Positions 1 through 8,759 of a DNA stretch of 23,691 nucleotides are shown here, piece after piece. Source of the stretch: a virus. The stretch covers positions 1-23,691 of IMG/VR virus record IMGVR_UViG_3300033993_001760; one strand, given 5' to 3'. The notes under the pieces are model-generated. The model saw only the letters and a list, made by a program, of their open reading frames with translations. It was not told the DNA's origin and searched no databases. Each line of letters starts with the position of its first letter. The stretch's first letter is position 1. The position numbers and the translations under genes are program-made.

Positions 1-813
1 GCGGAAACTCAGCATGTCCGGTGGCTGTCCCGGGGCCTTCGCGCGGCCGTTACTCAACGCCGCCGGCTCGCTTACGGGGTCCTTGCCGGCAAGAATCTTC
101 TTGCGTTGCCCGCCGACGATCTCGTTGAAACCCACGTCCCAGGTCTGGAGGTCCCAGCCCGTTCCACGGTAAGCGAGCGTCGTGCTTACCTCGTAGTATA
201 AATACTGAAGCCCGAGTACCCCTTCGATTTTTCTGTTTCCGGTGATCGAAAGGCACTTCCACGTCCCCGCCGCTCCGCCGCTCCATGAGTCGCTGTTGAT
301 AGCTCCGACGTAATTCTGGGCTTTTACATACGGGAACGGGGCAGGGGTATTCGCAGAGATCGTGACCGTAAACTCGCCCTCGTCCCTGTCGAGGCCGCCG
401 ATCGGGTCGCCTGCGGTGTTGATGATGATCCGCTTCGTGTTGTTGTCGCCTGAGGTTGGGTAGTGCCAGAAGCACGGCGCGGAGGCGAGCGAACCGGAGA
501 AGGAGAACTGCGGAGGCCTTGCCGTCGGGTCCGGGTTTGCGTCCTCCGGGACGAGGCCCTTGTAGGTGAACGTGACCCGATAGTGAAACGGCGAGTCGCC
601 TTCCTGCTGAACGCTCGAATCCGTGAGAAAGGCGTACTGGTTCTCGGGGTGTGGGTCGAGCCACGCAATTCCGGGGGCGGCACTGATTTCGTCATACGCG
701 TTTGCGGCGTCGTCGACCGTGACCATCCAGATTCGCGTGTACGTCGGCATGTCGCCGAACGTCGCCGAACGCGACCGGCCTCGATACATCTCGCGAACTG
801 AAACGACTGCCAT
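1..813 (-). CDS. Tail-tip-side structural protein, 3'-truncated by the window edge
   Basis: This frame is open from an ATG at 813 to base 1, giving 271 codons with no stop, so the C-terminus lies outside the window. The start is 3 bases after the tape-measure stop and has a GAGG ribosome-binding element about 7 bases upstream. The protein begins MAVVSVREMYRGRSRSATF, contains the stretch SPFHYRVTFTYKGLVPEDA, and is rich in aromatic residues and beta-type sequence with no signal peptide or membrane segment. The place directly after the tape measure is where siphoviruses encode distal-tail or baseplate proteins, so a tail-tip role is inferred from position. I do not recognise a named family. Two other minus-strand frames are open over part of the interval but have the arginine- and serine-rich look of off-frame translation. 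Confidence 0.8.
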   Translation of the reverse strand, partial: MAVVSVREMYRGRSRSATFGDMPTYTRIWMVTVDDAANAYDEISAAPGIAWLDPHPENQYAFLTDSSVQQEGDSPFHYRVTFTYKGLVPEDANPDPTARPPQFSFSGSLASAPCFWHYPTSGDNNTKRIIINTAGDPIGGLDRDEGEFTVTISANTPAPFPYVKAQNYVGAINSDSWSGGAAGTWKCLSITGNRKIEGVLGLQYLYYEVSTTLAYRGTGWDLQTWDVGFNEIVGGQRKKILAGKDPVSEPAALSNGRAKAPGQPPDMLSFR

Positions 814-816
814 GTG

Positions 817-3800
817 CTACCTCGCCGAAAGCTGCGCGATCACTGGCGCAGCGTCTGGGTTTCTCGCTGCATCGGCGAGGAACCGGGTGTTCTTGGCGAC
901 CTCAAGCTGTGCCTTGAGCGACGGATTATCGTTGCCGCGAAGAATGCGGAAGAACGTGTCGACGCCAGACTTACTGCGAACGTCGGAGCCCTCGATGCCA
1001 CGGCGGTCTGGCTTGAGATTGTCGAGGGCGGGGCCGAGCGACTCTTGAAGCTCGGCTTGGAGATTTTGCTTTCGGTCGGCAAGCTCCTTGTCGTCGATCA
1101 GGCCTTCGCTGTTGGCCTTCTGGAGCGTCTCCAGGTCTCGCTGGAACTTCTTGACGGGGCTCTCCTCCTCGCCGCCAGGGAGGAACGACTTCTTGGCCTC
1201 TTCCTGGCCCCGCTTGAACTCCTCGTCGGTGATCGCACCCGATGCGAGGGCCTCGTCCAGGTTCTTCATTCGCTCGGCCAACTGCGTGACCGGGTCGAGC
1301 GGAATGCCGAGCGACTGGAGCAGCGTGTCCTTGGCCTTTTGCGACCCCTTCGCAAACTCCTCGGCGCTGATCTGGCCCTTTTTGAAAGCCTCCCTAAGTT
1401 TGTCCATCTGCTCGGAAGCTGCCTGCACCGGAGATTTCTCGATCCCGAGGCTGGAAAGCAGCTTGTCTCTTGCTTCTTTCAGGCCCTTGACAATCTCATC
1501 GAAAGAAAGCTCGGAGGCATTCTCCGCGATCTTATTGACGGCGTCTTCAAAGTCCTGGGCCGGAGTCTTGGGAATTCCAAGCGAGGACAGAAGCGCGTCT
1601 CGCTGTTCTTTGACGGCCTTGTTCTTCTCCTCTTCCGTAACGACGCCGTCGCGGACAGCCTTTTCCAGCTTCTCACGAGACTTTGCGAGCTTCTCCGCGC
1701 CGGATTGCTCGACGCCCAGGCTTGCCTTGACCTTGTCGGCGTTCTCCTTGATCGCCTCCTGGTACTCTGCGAACTCCGACGGTGAGAGCGTGGCCTGAAT
1801 CTCGGCCATCGACTTGCCTGTCACGCCGAACGCGTCGTTGACCTTGTCGATACCGGCCTTGAGGGATTGCGACGCGGTGGCGTCGAGACCGGCGGCCTGA
1901 CGGCGGTCAATGGCGAGGTTGTTGTTGGCGGCGGCCAGTTTGGCCGGGTCCTTTCCGCCTCCGAATGCCTCGTTGATCTTCGCTTGGCGTTCAGCAAACT
2001 GTCCCCCGAGGTCCTCCCCGGCACCGAGGGCCGAGTCTCGCTTCCGTGTCGCCGCAGCCCTCGCCTGAGTGGCCTCCTCTTCGGTGATCTTCTTCGACGG
2101 ATCGGTCGCATTGACCGCCTCGTCGATCTTCTTCATCTGCTCTTCAAAGACCTTCTGCGGGCTCTTCTCAACGCCGAGAGACGCGAGCAAGTTGTCGCGG
2201 GCCTCCTTCACGGCCCGATCGAACAGGGCAAGCTGCTCGGCGTTGCCGGCGAGCTTCCGCCGGACCTCTTCGAGCGGCTGTCCGGCGAAGCCGAACTGCT
2301 TGGCGATGTTATTGAGGCTGGACGAGAACGCCTCGAACGGAGTCTTCGTGACGCCGACGGCGGAGGCGAGGTCGTCCATCGCCTTCTTCATCTCGGCGCC
2401 GAACTCGTCGCCGGAGATGAGGCCTGAGTCTCGGGCCTGGGTCAGGTCGCGAGTCCGCTCCTGGAGTTGCGACTGAGCGTCCTTCCCTACGAGCCCTTCG
2501 CGTGCCTGCTTCCGTGCCAGGAAAGACGCAGAGGCCTTCTCGCTCGGGTTCAGGTCCGGGTTGTCGGCGATCTTCTTGAGTTCCTTCTCCAGCTTCTGGA
2601 CCGGAGACGTGAACGCGTCTTCGAGCTTCTTGCGAATGTCGTCGGCGAAGGAAATGTCGGCCTTTATCTTCGCCCGCTTCCGATCTAGCTCGCGATTAAC
2701 CTCCTCGACAGCCTTAGTCGCTTCCTCCTGGGCGTTGGTGGAGTCGAGTTCAGCCGTGATCGCCGCAAAACCTGCCGAGTCGATCTTGCCGGAGTCGAAG
2801 TCCTCCTGGGCCTGAATTCTCCTCTGATCTAGTTCTGCCTGGAAGCCGCCAGTCGCCTGCTTCTTCTTGATGGCCTCAAGGGCGGCGGAGTATTCCGCCT
2901 GCAACTCGGCGGCACGCCTCTTGACCTCGTCGGAAGCCGGCAGCAAATCGTCGCCGACCAAACGGACGGCGGTCAGGTCGCGGAAAGACTTTTCGGAAGA
3001 CTTGACCGCATCGTCGAGTTGCTTGAAGAGTTCCAGGTTTCTCGCAAGCGTCTCCTCGGGGCTCGACTTTGCGATCTCGTCGAGACCCTTGCTGAGATTC
3101 TCTGCAATGCCGGCGGCGCCTTCGTTGAACTGCTCGATGTTGATTTTATTGGAGCCGAGCGCTCGCTGTAGTTCGTTGAACTCCTCCGTGCTCCTGGAAG
3201 CAGCATCGGCCCCGGCCTTCCCGAACTTGGCGGCCCGGATGGATAGCTCGGCCATCTCGTCCCTGGCGGATGAGATGCTCGACATGATCTCTTCCTTTGA
3301 CGGCCCCTTGAGCGACTCGGCCACGCGGGCGGCCTGGGCAGCAATGCTTGCCGCCCACTGGCTCGCCTGCTCTTCGCTGGCCCCGAACGACATGCCGAAC
3401 TGCACGACCGCTTCGCGAGCCTTTCCAAAATCGGCTTCCGCGACCCTCCCGTCGTCGCCGAAATCAACACTGGCCGTGCCAGAACTTCCGCCGGCTGGGG
3501 CGAACGCGTCGGCCACCGCCTTCGCGTCCTTTGCGAGCCCTGTTTCCTGGTTCTTCTCGACCGCCGCAGTCAGTTCCTCGACGCTGGCGGTGGCGCCGTC
3601 GATTTGCTTGGCGCCGTCGCCCCAGTTGCTGAAGAAGTCGACGATGCTCCCCCCGAGTGCATACAGGGCGACGGCGCCCACGACGAGGAGTTCGAGGCCA
3701 CCAATCAGCAACCCGAGCGGCCCGAGGGCGAACAGCCACGCGACGTGCATGGCTGCGCAGGAGGCAATGGTGGCCGCAGTGGCCGCAGTGAGCGAGGCGA

Positions 3801-6435
3801 CATAGACCGTGAGCGCCGCGACCGCGACGCCGATCAGTGCTGCGGCGATTGCAGCGCCTGCGGCGACCCAGGCTGCGGCCGTCGTGACTGCGCTTGCAAT
3901 CGCAGTGCCGGCCGAGGTCGCCATGACGGCGCTGTAAATAGCCGAAGCGGACGTTACGGAAAAATAGGCGACTGCCACTGCGCCGAGCGCGGTCGTTATT
4001 GCCCCGAGGGCGGTAAGCGTCTCCTTGTCTCCTTCGGTGTTGATAAAAAGCCCGCCAAGTCCAACCAGTTCCGCAACCGCCTCAAGCAGGCCGGTCACTG
4101 CTTCTCCGAGAGAATTAAAGAATTCAATACTTGGCCGCAGGGATTCTTCAACGGCCGACGCGAAACCCTCCAGCGCGCCAACAAGATATTCAACTGGCTT
4201 CAAAACGGCATTGATCGCATCTCCAAGTAGCTCGAAAAGAATGGCTATCGAAGCCACAGGCAGGAAAGCCGTGACGATCTTCGCGACGGCCGCCGCGACC
4301 CTCGCGAAGATGCCGATCACTCTGCCTGTCACCTCGACGATCACCGCGAGCGGGGTGGACAGGTCTGCGATGACCTCGCCGACAGCGCCGACGAGCGGCG
4401 CGAGACCGCCGATGATCTCGGCCGACGCGTTGTTCCACGCCTCCTGCATCCTCGTGAAAGGAATGACGAGGTCGTCTGTCATGGCCCCGGATGCTGTCCG
4501 CAGCCTGTCGAAGGACTGGTCTACGGCCAGAAACCTCTCGAAATCGAGGTCGCTGATCGTCCCGCCGAGTCTTCCGATGTCTTCGTTGACCTGTTCGAGA
4601 TTCTTGAGGAGCGGAAGAAGCTGAGGGCCGGTTCGCCCGAACAGGTCCATCGCGACCTGAGTCTTCTTGGTGGCATCAGGCAGCTTGGAGATTTCGCGAG
4701 CCACGTCAAGAAACAAGTCTTCGGGCTTCTTGCTCCGGAGGTCCTCGACGCTGATGCCCAACTGATTCATGGCCCCGCTCGCCTCGCGAGTCTGAGCCAC
4801 GCCCAGGTTGCCGATCTTGATCTTGCTGACGTTCTGGCTGAAAATCTGCTGCGCACGAACGACGGAGTTGAGGGCGACTCCCGATTGCTCGGCGGCGATC
4901 TTGAGCTTCTCGATCTCCTGCACGGGCTGGCCGAACCTGTCGGCGAGGTTGCCCATCATCTCGGCGTTGTCGCCGACGTGTTGCAGCGCGTGAGCAACGC
5001 GACCCGTGGCAACGGCCGTGGCAACGGCCAGGGCGGTCGCGACCGGAAAGATCGAGGCAAGGCCGCCAATAGCTGTTGCGGCACCGGCGGCGGCACCGGC
5101 CATGATCGAAGTGCCCGATGCTGCGGCAGTGATGGCGCCGGTTGCTGCGCCCACGGCGGCAGTTTGCGCCACCGCGCCGGCTGCGACCCTAAAAAACCCG
5201 GCCGCAGTTTCTCCTGACGCCGCAGAGACTACAGAAAACACCGTCGCCAGCAAGCTGAAACTGCCGACAAGCCTCGCCGCCGGAGCGACGCCCGCCGCGA
5301 TGCTCTTCATTGTCGCGGCAATTACTGGGGCCGCAGACTTCGCCGAAGCAGACAAGCTCCCAATCGACGCCGAAAACGCGTTGATCACGTCCGAGGCACT
5401 CTTTGACGACGCAACGGACGACGCGAAAGAAGAAACGAGCGAAGCGGCTTTGTCAAAAGCCGTTCCGACAGTCGCAGACACTCGCCCGACTATGTTGAAG
5501 TTTTGGGCGAACTTGGCGATAGCACTGACGGCGGTGTCGAAGTCCTTGTTCAGAAACTTCACGTCGGCCGAGAGGCTTTTCAGCGTGTCCGCGAGAGACT
5601 TGCCTGCGGCGAGAGCCCGGTCGGAGCCAGTAAAGTATTTAGCAGCGGAGACGGCGAGAGACTCGTAACCCTTCGCGAGAAGATCGGAAGCCCTCTGCGA
5701 AACGCGAAACACTCCCGCAGTCGCGATCTGATTGGTGGCGAACTGAGAGAAGAACCCGATAGACCTCACTACGGCTTCGTCAGATATCCCAAAAGCTCTG
5801 GCGGTTGCCAGCACGACGCTCTGTAGTGCTGCCTGCGCTCCCTCGACCGTCAAAAAAGACTTCGCGTAGTCCCGGACGGCCTGCGATGTAGCCTGGATAA
5901 CAACCTTTATGGCTGTTCCGTTCCCGCGAAGGGCTTCCTGAATAACAACCAGCGACTTCTGCGTTGAATTAAGTCCGGTGATTGCGCTGATGTTTCGTAC
6001 TGTCGCTTCTCGCAATTGCGAGTACGCCGAGGCCCCGGCAATCGCGGCCGAGGACAGCCTTGCCGTGGTCACGAGAAGTGACGCCAAGGGGCCACGCCCG
6101 CCGGAGGCTGCCTGCGAGGTCGCATTTATGGAGTCGCCGAGGTCTTCTACTGCCCCGCTGGCCTCTTCGACCTGCGACGAATCGGCGTTGATGGAAACAT
6201 TCTTCGCAGTTTTTCCCGGGATGTCCGCGATCTGAGACTTCGCCTTTTCGACCCCAGACGACTCCACCGCTACCTTGAGCGACACCGACTTCGACGTGAT
6301 CGAATCAAGCTGCTCGGCGAGCTTCTCAGCCTTCTCGGATACTCGATCGAACATGCCGGCAATGGAGTCGATGCCCTCGCTCAGCCCGCGAAGGTCGGCC
6401 CCGAACGCGACGGTAATGTTGCCGATCGTTGCCAT
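817..6435 (-). CDS. Tail tape measure protein
   Basis: At 1,872 residues this is the longest complete gene here. It would set tail length, plug the tail tube and leave the particle during DNA ejection. The start is an ATG immediately after the chaperone G-T stop, as expected for this gene pair. The N-terminal part is Ala/Ser-rich and predicted helical. Residues about 485-680 resemble the conserved tape-measure core, including LFGRTGPQLLPLL near residue 599. Residues about 810-930 hold several long hydrophobic Ala/Gly/Val segments, typical of tape measures that insert into membranes. The second half is charged coiled coil, ending in about 45-residue repeats listed separately. It is followed 3 bases later by the gene at 1..813. 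The length implies a long tail; the usual proportion of about 1.5 Å per residue would give very roughly 280 nm, which is inference. Confidence 0.95.
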   Translation of the reverse strand: MATIGNITVAFGADLRGLSEGIDSIAGMFDRVSEKAEKLAEQLDSITSKSVSLKVAVESSGVEKAKSQIADIPGKTAKNVSINADSSQVEEASGAVEDLGDSINATSQAASGGRGPLASLLVTTARLSSAAIAGASAYSQLREATVRNISAITGLNSTQKSLVVIQEALRGNGTAIKVVIQATSQAVRDYAKSFLTVEGAQAALQSVVLATARAFGISDEAVVRSIGFFSQFATNQIATAGVFRVSQRASDLLAKGYESLAVSAAKYFTGSDRALAAGKSLADTLKSLSADVKFLNKDFDTAVSAIAKFAQNFNIVGRVSATVGTAFDKAASLVSSFASSVASSKSASDVINAFSASIGSLSASAKSAAPVIAATMKSIAAGVAPAARLVGSFSLLATVFSVVSAASGETAAGFFRVAAGAVAQTAAVGAATGAITAAASGTSIMAGAAAGAATAIGGLASIFPVATALAVATAVATGRVAHALQHVGDNAEMMGNLADRFGQPVQEIEKLKIAAEQSGVALNSVVRAQQIFSQNVSKIKIGNLGVAQTREASGAMNQLGISVEDLRSKKPEDLFLDVAREISKLPDATKKTQVAMDLFGRTGPQLLPLLKNLEQVNEDIGRLGGTISDLDFERFLAVDQSFDRLRTASGAMTDDLVIPFTRMQEAWNNASAEIIGGLAPLVGAVGEVIADLSTPLAVIVEVTGRVIGIFARVAAAVAKIVTAFLPVASIAILFELLGDAINAVLKPVEYLVGALEGFASAVEESLRPSIEFFNSLGEAVTGLLEAVAELVGLGGLFINTEGDKETLTALGAITTALGAVAVAYFSVTSASAIYSAVMATSAGTAIASAVTTAAAWVAAGAAIAAALIGVAVAALTVYVASLTAATAATIASCAAMHVAWLFALGPLGLLIGGLELLVVGAVALYALGGSIVDFFSNWGDGAKQIDGATASVEELTAAVEKNQETGLAKDAKAVADAFAPAGGSSGTASVDFGDDGRVAEADFGKAREAVVQFGMSFGASEEQASQWAASIAAQAARVAESLKGPSKEEIMSSISSARDEMAELSIRAAKFGKAGADAASRSTEEFNELQRALGSNKINIEQFNEGAAGIAENLSKGLDEIAKSSPEETLARNLELFKQLDDAVKSSEKSFRDLTAVRLVGDDLLPASDEVKRRAAELQAEYSAALEAIKKKQATGGFQAELDQRRIQAQEDFDSGKIDSAGFAAITAELDSTNAQEEATKAVEEVNRELDRKRAKIKADISFADDIRKKLEDAFTSPVQKLEKELKKIADNPDLNPSEKASASFLARKQAREGLVGKDAQSQLQERTRDLTQARDSGLISGDEFGAEMKKAMDDLASAVGVTKTPFEAFSSSLNNIAKQFGFAGQPLEEVRRKLAGNAEQLALFDRAVKEARDNLLASLGVEKSPQKVFEEQMKKIDEAVNATDPSKKITEEEATQARAAATRKRDSALGAGEDLGGQFAERQAKINEAFGGGKDPAKLAAANNNLAIDRRQAAGLDATASQSLKAGIDKVNDAFGVTGKSMAEIQATLSPSEFAEYQEAIKENADKVKASLGVEQSGAEKLAKSREKLEKAVRDGVVTEEEKNKAVKEQRDALLSSLGIPKTPAQDFEDAVNKIAENASELSFDEIVKGLKEARDKLLSSLGIEKSPVQAASEQMDKLREAFKKGQISAEEFAKGSQKAKDTLLQSLGIPLDPVTQLAERMKNLDEALASGAITDEEFKRGQEEAKKSFLPGGEEESPVKKFQRDLETLQKANSEGLIDDKELADRKQNLQAELQESLGPALDNLKPDRRGIEGSDVRSKSGVDTFFRILRGNDNPSLKAQLEVAKNTRFLADAARNPDAAPVIAQLSAR
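1042..1722 (-). repeat. Tandem ~45-residue SHOCT-like repeats in the tape measure
   Basis: Tape-measure residues 1572-1798 form consecutive units of 46, 44, 46, 43 and 48 residues. Most units open with SLG(I/V)xx(S/T/D)P, run through a helix, pass a G-x-(I/V)-(T/S/D)-x-(E/K)-E turn such as SGAITDEEF or KGQISAEEF, and end in a second helix with a RDxLLxSLG-type joint. The fifth unit opens with a degenerate FLPGG and a sixth partial copy starts at residue 1799. Related but more widely spaced copies occur at residue 1419 (SLGVEKSP) and upstream at AVGVTKTP. The turn resembles the short SHOCT helical hairpin; that comparison is by eye. Confidence 0.7.
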
Positions 6436-7097
6436 TTACTTCTGCATCACCGCTGCGACTTTCATCAGTTCGCCCATCATCTGGCCTGCCGACTGGGCCG
6501 GCTTCCTGTGGCTCGGCATGATCATCTCTTCCTCAAGATTCTTGCTTCCCCAGGCAGTGCAAAGAGCCGTGGTGAGACGAGCGATTTGTCGCCACTCGTC
6601 CCCCCACGGCTCGATGAGCCAGAAGGCTTCCCACTCTGCAAGTTCTTCAGCATCGCACTCCTCAAGGAGTTGCCTGTGCGTCTTGCCGAGTGCCAACGCC
6701 AGCCGATACTCGAATCGCCGCCTCGGACGGCTTAGGAGTTTCCCGCGAGTTCCTCCACGTCGTCCTTGGTGAACCTGTTCAGCTTCATGCACTGCGTGAA
6801 GAGCCGGTCGAGGACGGCTGCCGACTTCTCGCCGAGTGCAGGGATTTCCTGCTCGGTGAAGAGACGGTTGCCTTCCGAGTCACACAGGCACTTCGCCACG
6901 AGCTTCGCACGGACCATGTCCACGCTCTTGTTGCCGCCCACGAACTCGGCCTCGAAGCGATCTCGCTCCGTGCCTGTTAACACGCGAAGGCAGACCACGC
7001 CGGGCTGTCCCGCATCATCGGGCCACTCGGGAACGGTGACCTCGACCTGCTTCTTGTCCTTCGCCGCCAGAATCGCCGCTTTGTTGAGAAACGCCAT
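6436..7097 (-). CDS. Tail assembly chaperone G-T fusion made by -1 frameshifting
   Basis: This is the predicted frameshifted product. Codons 1-120 are read from 7097 down to 6738, the ribosome slips back one base on GGGAAAC, and translation continues from 6738 to the TAA at 6436..6438. The fusion would have 220 residues: 120 from the shared N-terminal part and 100 of extension beginning LLSRPRRRFEYRL. The extension carries the LALALGKTHRQLL...EELAEWEAF pattern typical of the second domain of tail chaperones. It has no convincing independent start: an ATG at 6792 lies in this frame, but the residues it would add before the slip site look like off-frame sequence. In lambda-like phages the two forms bind the tape measure and tube protein during tail assembly and are absent from the virion. 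The tape-measure ATG directly abuts the stop. Confidence 0.88.
6732..7097 (-). CDS. Tail assembly chaperone G (unshifted form)
   Basis: This zero-frame product has 121 residues and starts MAFLNKAAILAAKDKKQVE at an ATG at 7097, with GGAG and AGG elements just upstream. It ends GNS-TAA four codons after the GCG preceding the slip site. Its size, acidic and hydrophobic composition, and position between the tail-tube genes and the tape measure match the minor tail chaperone of lambda-like phages. The central LRVLTGTERDRFEAEF stretch resembles other short tail chaperones. Most ribosomes should make this form and a minority the longer G-T form, the normal ratio for this gene pair; the ratio is not visible from sequence. 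Confidence 0.85.
   Translation of the reverse strand: MAFLNKAAILAAKDKKQVEVTVPEWPDDAGQPGVVCLRVLTGTERDRFEAEFVGGNKSVDMVRAKLVAKCLCDSEGNRLFTEQEIPALGEKSAAVLDRLFTQCMKLNRFTKDDVEELAGNS
6738..6744 (-). promoter_or_regulatory. -1 programmed ribosomal frameshift site GGGAAAC
   Basis: The minus strand reads GCG GGA AAC TCC TAA at the end of chaperone G. The heptamer G GGA AAC fits the X XXY YYZ rule exactly in the zero frame. Slipping one base back re-pairs on GGG AAA and continues CTC CTA AGC into the open G-T frame. The zero-frame stop follows two codons later. Position, frame direction and heptamer all agree with the well-known frameshift in siphovirus tail chaperone genes. Confidence 0.92.
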
Positions 7098-7147
7098 GCC
7101 TACCTACTCCATGAAAGAAAAAGAAACCGTATCCGGACAAATCGATT

Positions 7148-7570
7148 CTAAAACTCCGTGAGCTTGAACGTACAGTTGCCGCGAATGAACTCGCCCGCCT
7201 GCATCTGCGCAGAGAATTGGGTCAGTATCCCTTTCCAAGTCACTGTAAACCCGCTGGTCCCGCCCGGGGTGGCGGGAGCGTCTTGGAAGGTAAGCTGCCG
7301 CTTGTGGCCGACGAAGCCCGGCAAAGCCATTGCCGCAGTATTGGCAATGAACTCCATCTGCACCTCGCCTGGGTCGACGACGCTGTACTCCGTCGACTTG
7401 TAAACTAGCTTTCTCGAAGACCAGTTAGGGTCTGCGGCAGTGCCAGAGCCTATGAATGTGACGTCAATCTCTCCGGACGCGGACGCGTTGTACTGAAGAG
7501 ACGTGACGCTAAACGACGTCGTTCCCCAGGTACACGAAAGCCCGTGCGAGGAGAGGCCGTTGAAAGCCAC
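7148..7570 (-). CDS. Tail tube protein paralogue (second copy)
   Basis: This 140-residue protein starts at a GTG (MAFNGLSSHGLSCTWG) with a GAGG element about 5 bases upstream. It is Ser/Thr/Gly-rich and beta-type, like phage tail tube subunits. It aligns by eye with the product of 7586..7957. Both have an N-terminal (S/T)F...GEID or SEID stretch, a central P(G/E)(E/L)Q(M/I)EF segment, and a closing G-E-(F/L)-I-(R/K)-G-x-x-T-F-(K/R)-L-T. It sits 15 bases after its paralogue and 50 bases before chaperone G. It may be a second tube or tube-tip subunit; which copy is the major tube protein cannot be told from sequence. Confidence 0.75.
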   Translation of the reverse strand: MAFNGLSSHGLSCTWGTTSFSVTSLQYNASASGEIDVTFIGSGTAADPNWSSRKLVYKSTEYSVVDPGEVQMEFIANTAAMALPGFVGHKRQLTFQDAPATPGGTSGFTVTWKGILTQFSAQMQAGEFIRGNCTFKLTEF

Positions 7571-7585
7571 CCGGGCCTCGCTGTC

Positions 7586-7957
7586 TTAGTTCTGCGTCAG
7601 ACGGAACGTCGCCGAGCCCTTGATCAACTCGCCGACAGCGGCCGTTACGCTTGCCTGAGTGCAGAGCGCCACGGTCGGCATGCCGGTCGTGAAGCCCGCG
7701 TTCGAGCCGCTGGCGGCGATCGTCCAGACGATCTGGCCGGTAGAGGTCATTTGGGGGAGCGTCATGCCGACGAACTCGATCTGAAGCTCGGGAGCCTCGC
7801 GGATCGGAGCAGGGCGGAAGCTGCGGAAAGCGCCGGTCGGATCAGAGAGCGACGAGACGTCGATCTCGCTGACCTGCTGCGACACCTGAATGCTGTTGGC
7901 CGTGAAGGACTGGCCCGAGAACTTGAAGTCGATTCCCTGCGAAGACTCGAAAGGCAT
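7586..7957 (-). CDS. Major tail tube protein (first copy)
   Basis: This 123-residue protein starts MPFESSQGIDFKFSG at an ATG with a perfect AAGGAGG ribosome-binding site at 7967..7973, 9 bases upstream. That is the strongest such site I noticed in the tail cluster and fits an abundant structural protein. The sequence is beta-rich with conserved PELQIEFVGMT and GELIKGSATFRLT elements shared with the downstream paralogue. Its place between the tail terminator and the tail chaperones is the standard location of the tube gene. I rate it the better candidate for the major tube protein because of its ribosome-binding site. Confidence 0.8.
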   Translation of the reverse strand: MPFESSQGIDFKFSGQSFTANSIQVSQQVSEIDVSSLSDPTGAFRSFRPAPIREAPELQIEFVGMTLPQMTSTGQIVWTIAASGSNAGFTTGMPTVALCTQASVTAAVGELIKGSATFRLTQN

Positions 7958-7978
7958 TTTTTCGTCCCTCCTTGGACG

Positions 7979-8374
7979 CTAAACAGTTTCTTGAAAGCGG
8001 ACGTCGTAGACCTGATCAACCCTGTACAGCGGTTTTGACTGGCCTTCGGGAGGACGCTCCATGTTGTCGCTCTCGGCGGTCAGTGCCGTTGAAATGATTT
8101 TCACGCCTGAAAAATCGCCCGTAAAGTTGTCGATCTCCAGGCGGATCGAGTCGGCGATGTCCTTGGCCTCGGAGTAAGACTCCGAGACGATCGACACTGA
8201 GAAAGTCGCCACGGGGACCCCGAAATTGCCCCCGAAGCCGCGTTCCCGGCGGGTGGAGGACCGGCGGTAGACCACAAGGGGGAACGGAGCGGTCTGCGGG
8301 GCCAGCACCGGATGGACGCTCGCCTCTGTCGCTTTGGTGAGAGAGTCCTTCAGCCACGTTTCAGGCGCTGGCAT
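7979..8374 (-). CDS. Tail terminator / tail completion protein (DUF3168-like)
   Basis: This 131-residue protein starts MPAPETWLKDSLTKA at an ATG with GGAG 7 bases upstream. It overlaps the end of the gp10-like gene by 14 bases. The order of elements matches DUF3168-type tail terminators: an N-terminal helix, PFPLVVYRRSS, a beta strand with VATFSVSIVSESYSEAKDIA, then a helix. Such proteins cap the tail tube where it meets the head-tail connector. Position between the gp10-like and tube genes supports the call. Confidence 0.78.
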   Translation of the reverse strand: MPAPETWLKDSLTKATEASVHPVLAPQTAPFPLVVYRRSSTRRERGFGGNFGVPVATFSVSIVSESYSEAKDIADSIRLEIDNFTGDFSGVKIISTALTAESDNMERPPEGQSKPLYRVDQVYDVRFQETV

Positions 8375-8759
8375 TTAGCTGCTCCAAAAATGACGACTCC
8401 AGAACAGAGGTCGCGGTGGCCTCGAAGTCCTCGAATTCCTGGGCCAGAAGCTCCTCCAGGTCCTTCGGCGGAACCCAGAGAACGCTTCGCCCTCGCGTGC
8501 GGGGGCGGGTGACGCTGTCGAGCTTTGGGTTTCCGGCCTTCTCGACGCCTTCCTCGTAGCCGACCATCGCCTCGTCTTCGTCGACTCTCGCGATGACTGA
8601 TTTCTGGAGCTTGCCGCTGTAGCCGGCAGGAGTCACGTCCGACACGCGGGCCTGGAATTGCCCCGCGACTTCCGTGAGGGCCTTCTTCCGGTCGAGCACC
8701 GTTGGAAGGGCCCGGATGGCGTCAACGGTCTCGCGAAGCCCGACTATCTCAACGCTCAC
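8361..8759 (-). CDS. HK97 gp10-like tail/neck protein
   Basis: This protein begins (M)SVEIVGLRETVDAIRAL and shows the gp10 family pattern: an N-terminal strand, a helix with KKALTEVAGQFQARV, then TPAGYSGKLQKSV and a C-terminal helix with LAQEFEDFEAT. I place the start at the GTG at 8759 (132 residues). It gives a GTGA overlap with the upstream stop, as at other junctions here, and has AAGGAG 5 bases upstream. The in-frame GTG at 8765 would leave no room after that ribosome-binding site. The family joins neck and tail in HK97-type siphoviruses. Confidence 0.82.
   Translation of the reverse strand: MSVEIVGLRETVDAIRALPTVLDRKKALTEVAGQFQARVSDVTPAGYSGKLQKSVIARVDEDEAMVGYEEGVEKAGNPKLDSVTRPRTRGRSVLWVPPKDLEELLAQEFEDFEATATSVLESSFLEQLNASA

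Noticed and set aside
50-664. Minus-strand ORF of 204 codons at the left edge
   Set aside because: It is Arg/Gly/Pro-rich off-frame sequence. The frame starting at 813 and running off the edge is the better coding frame.
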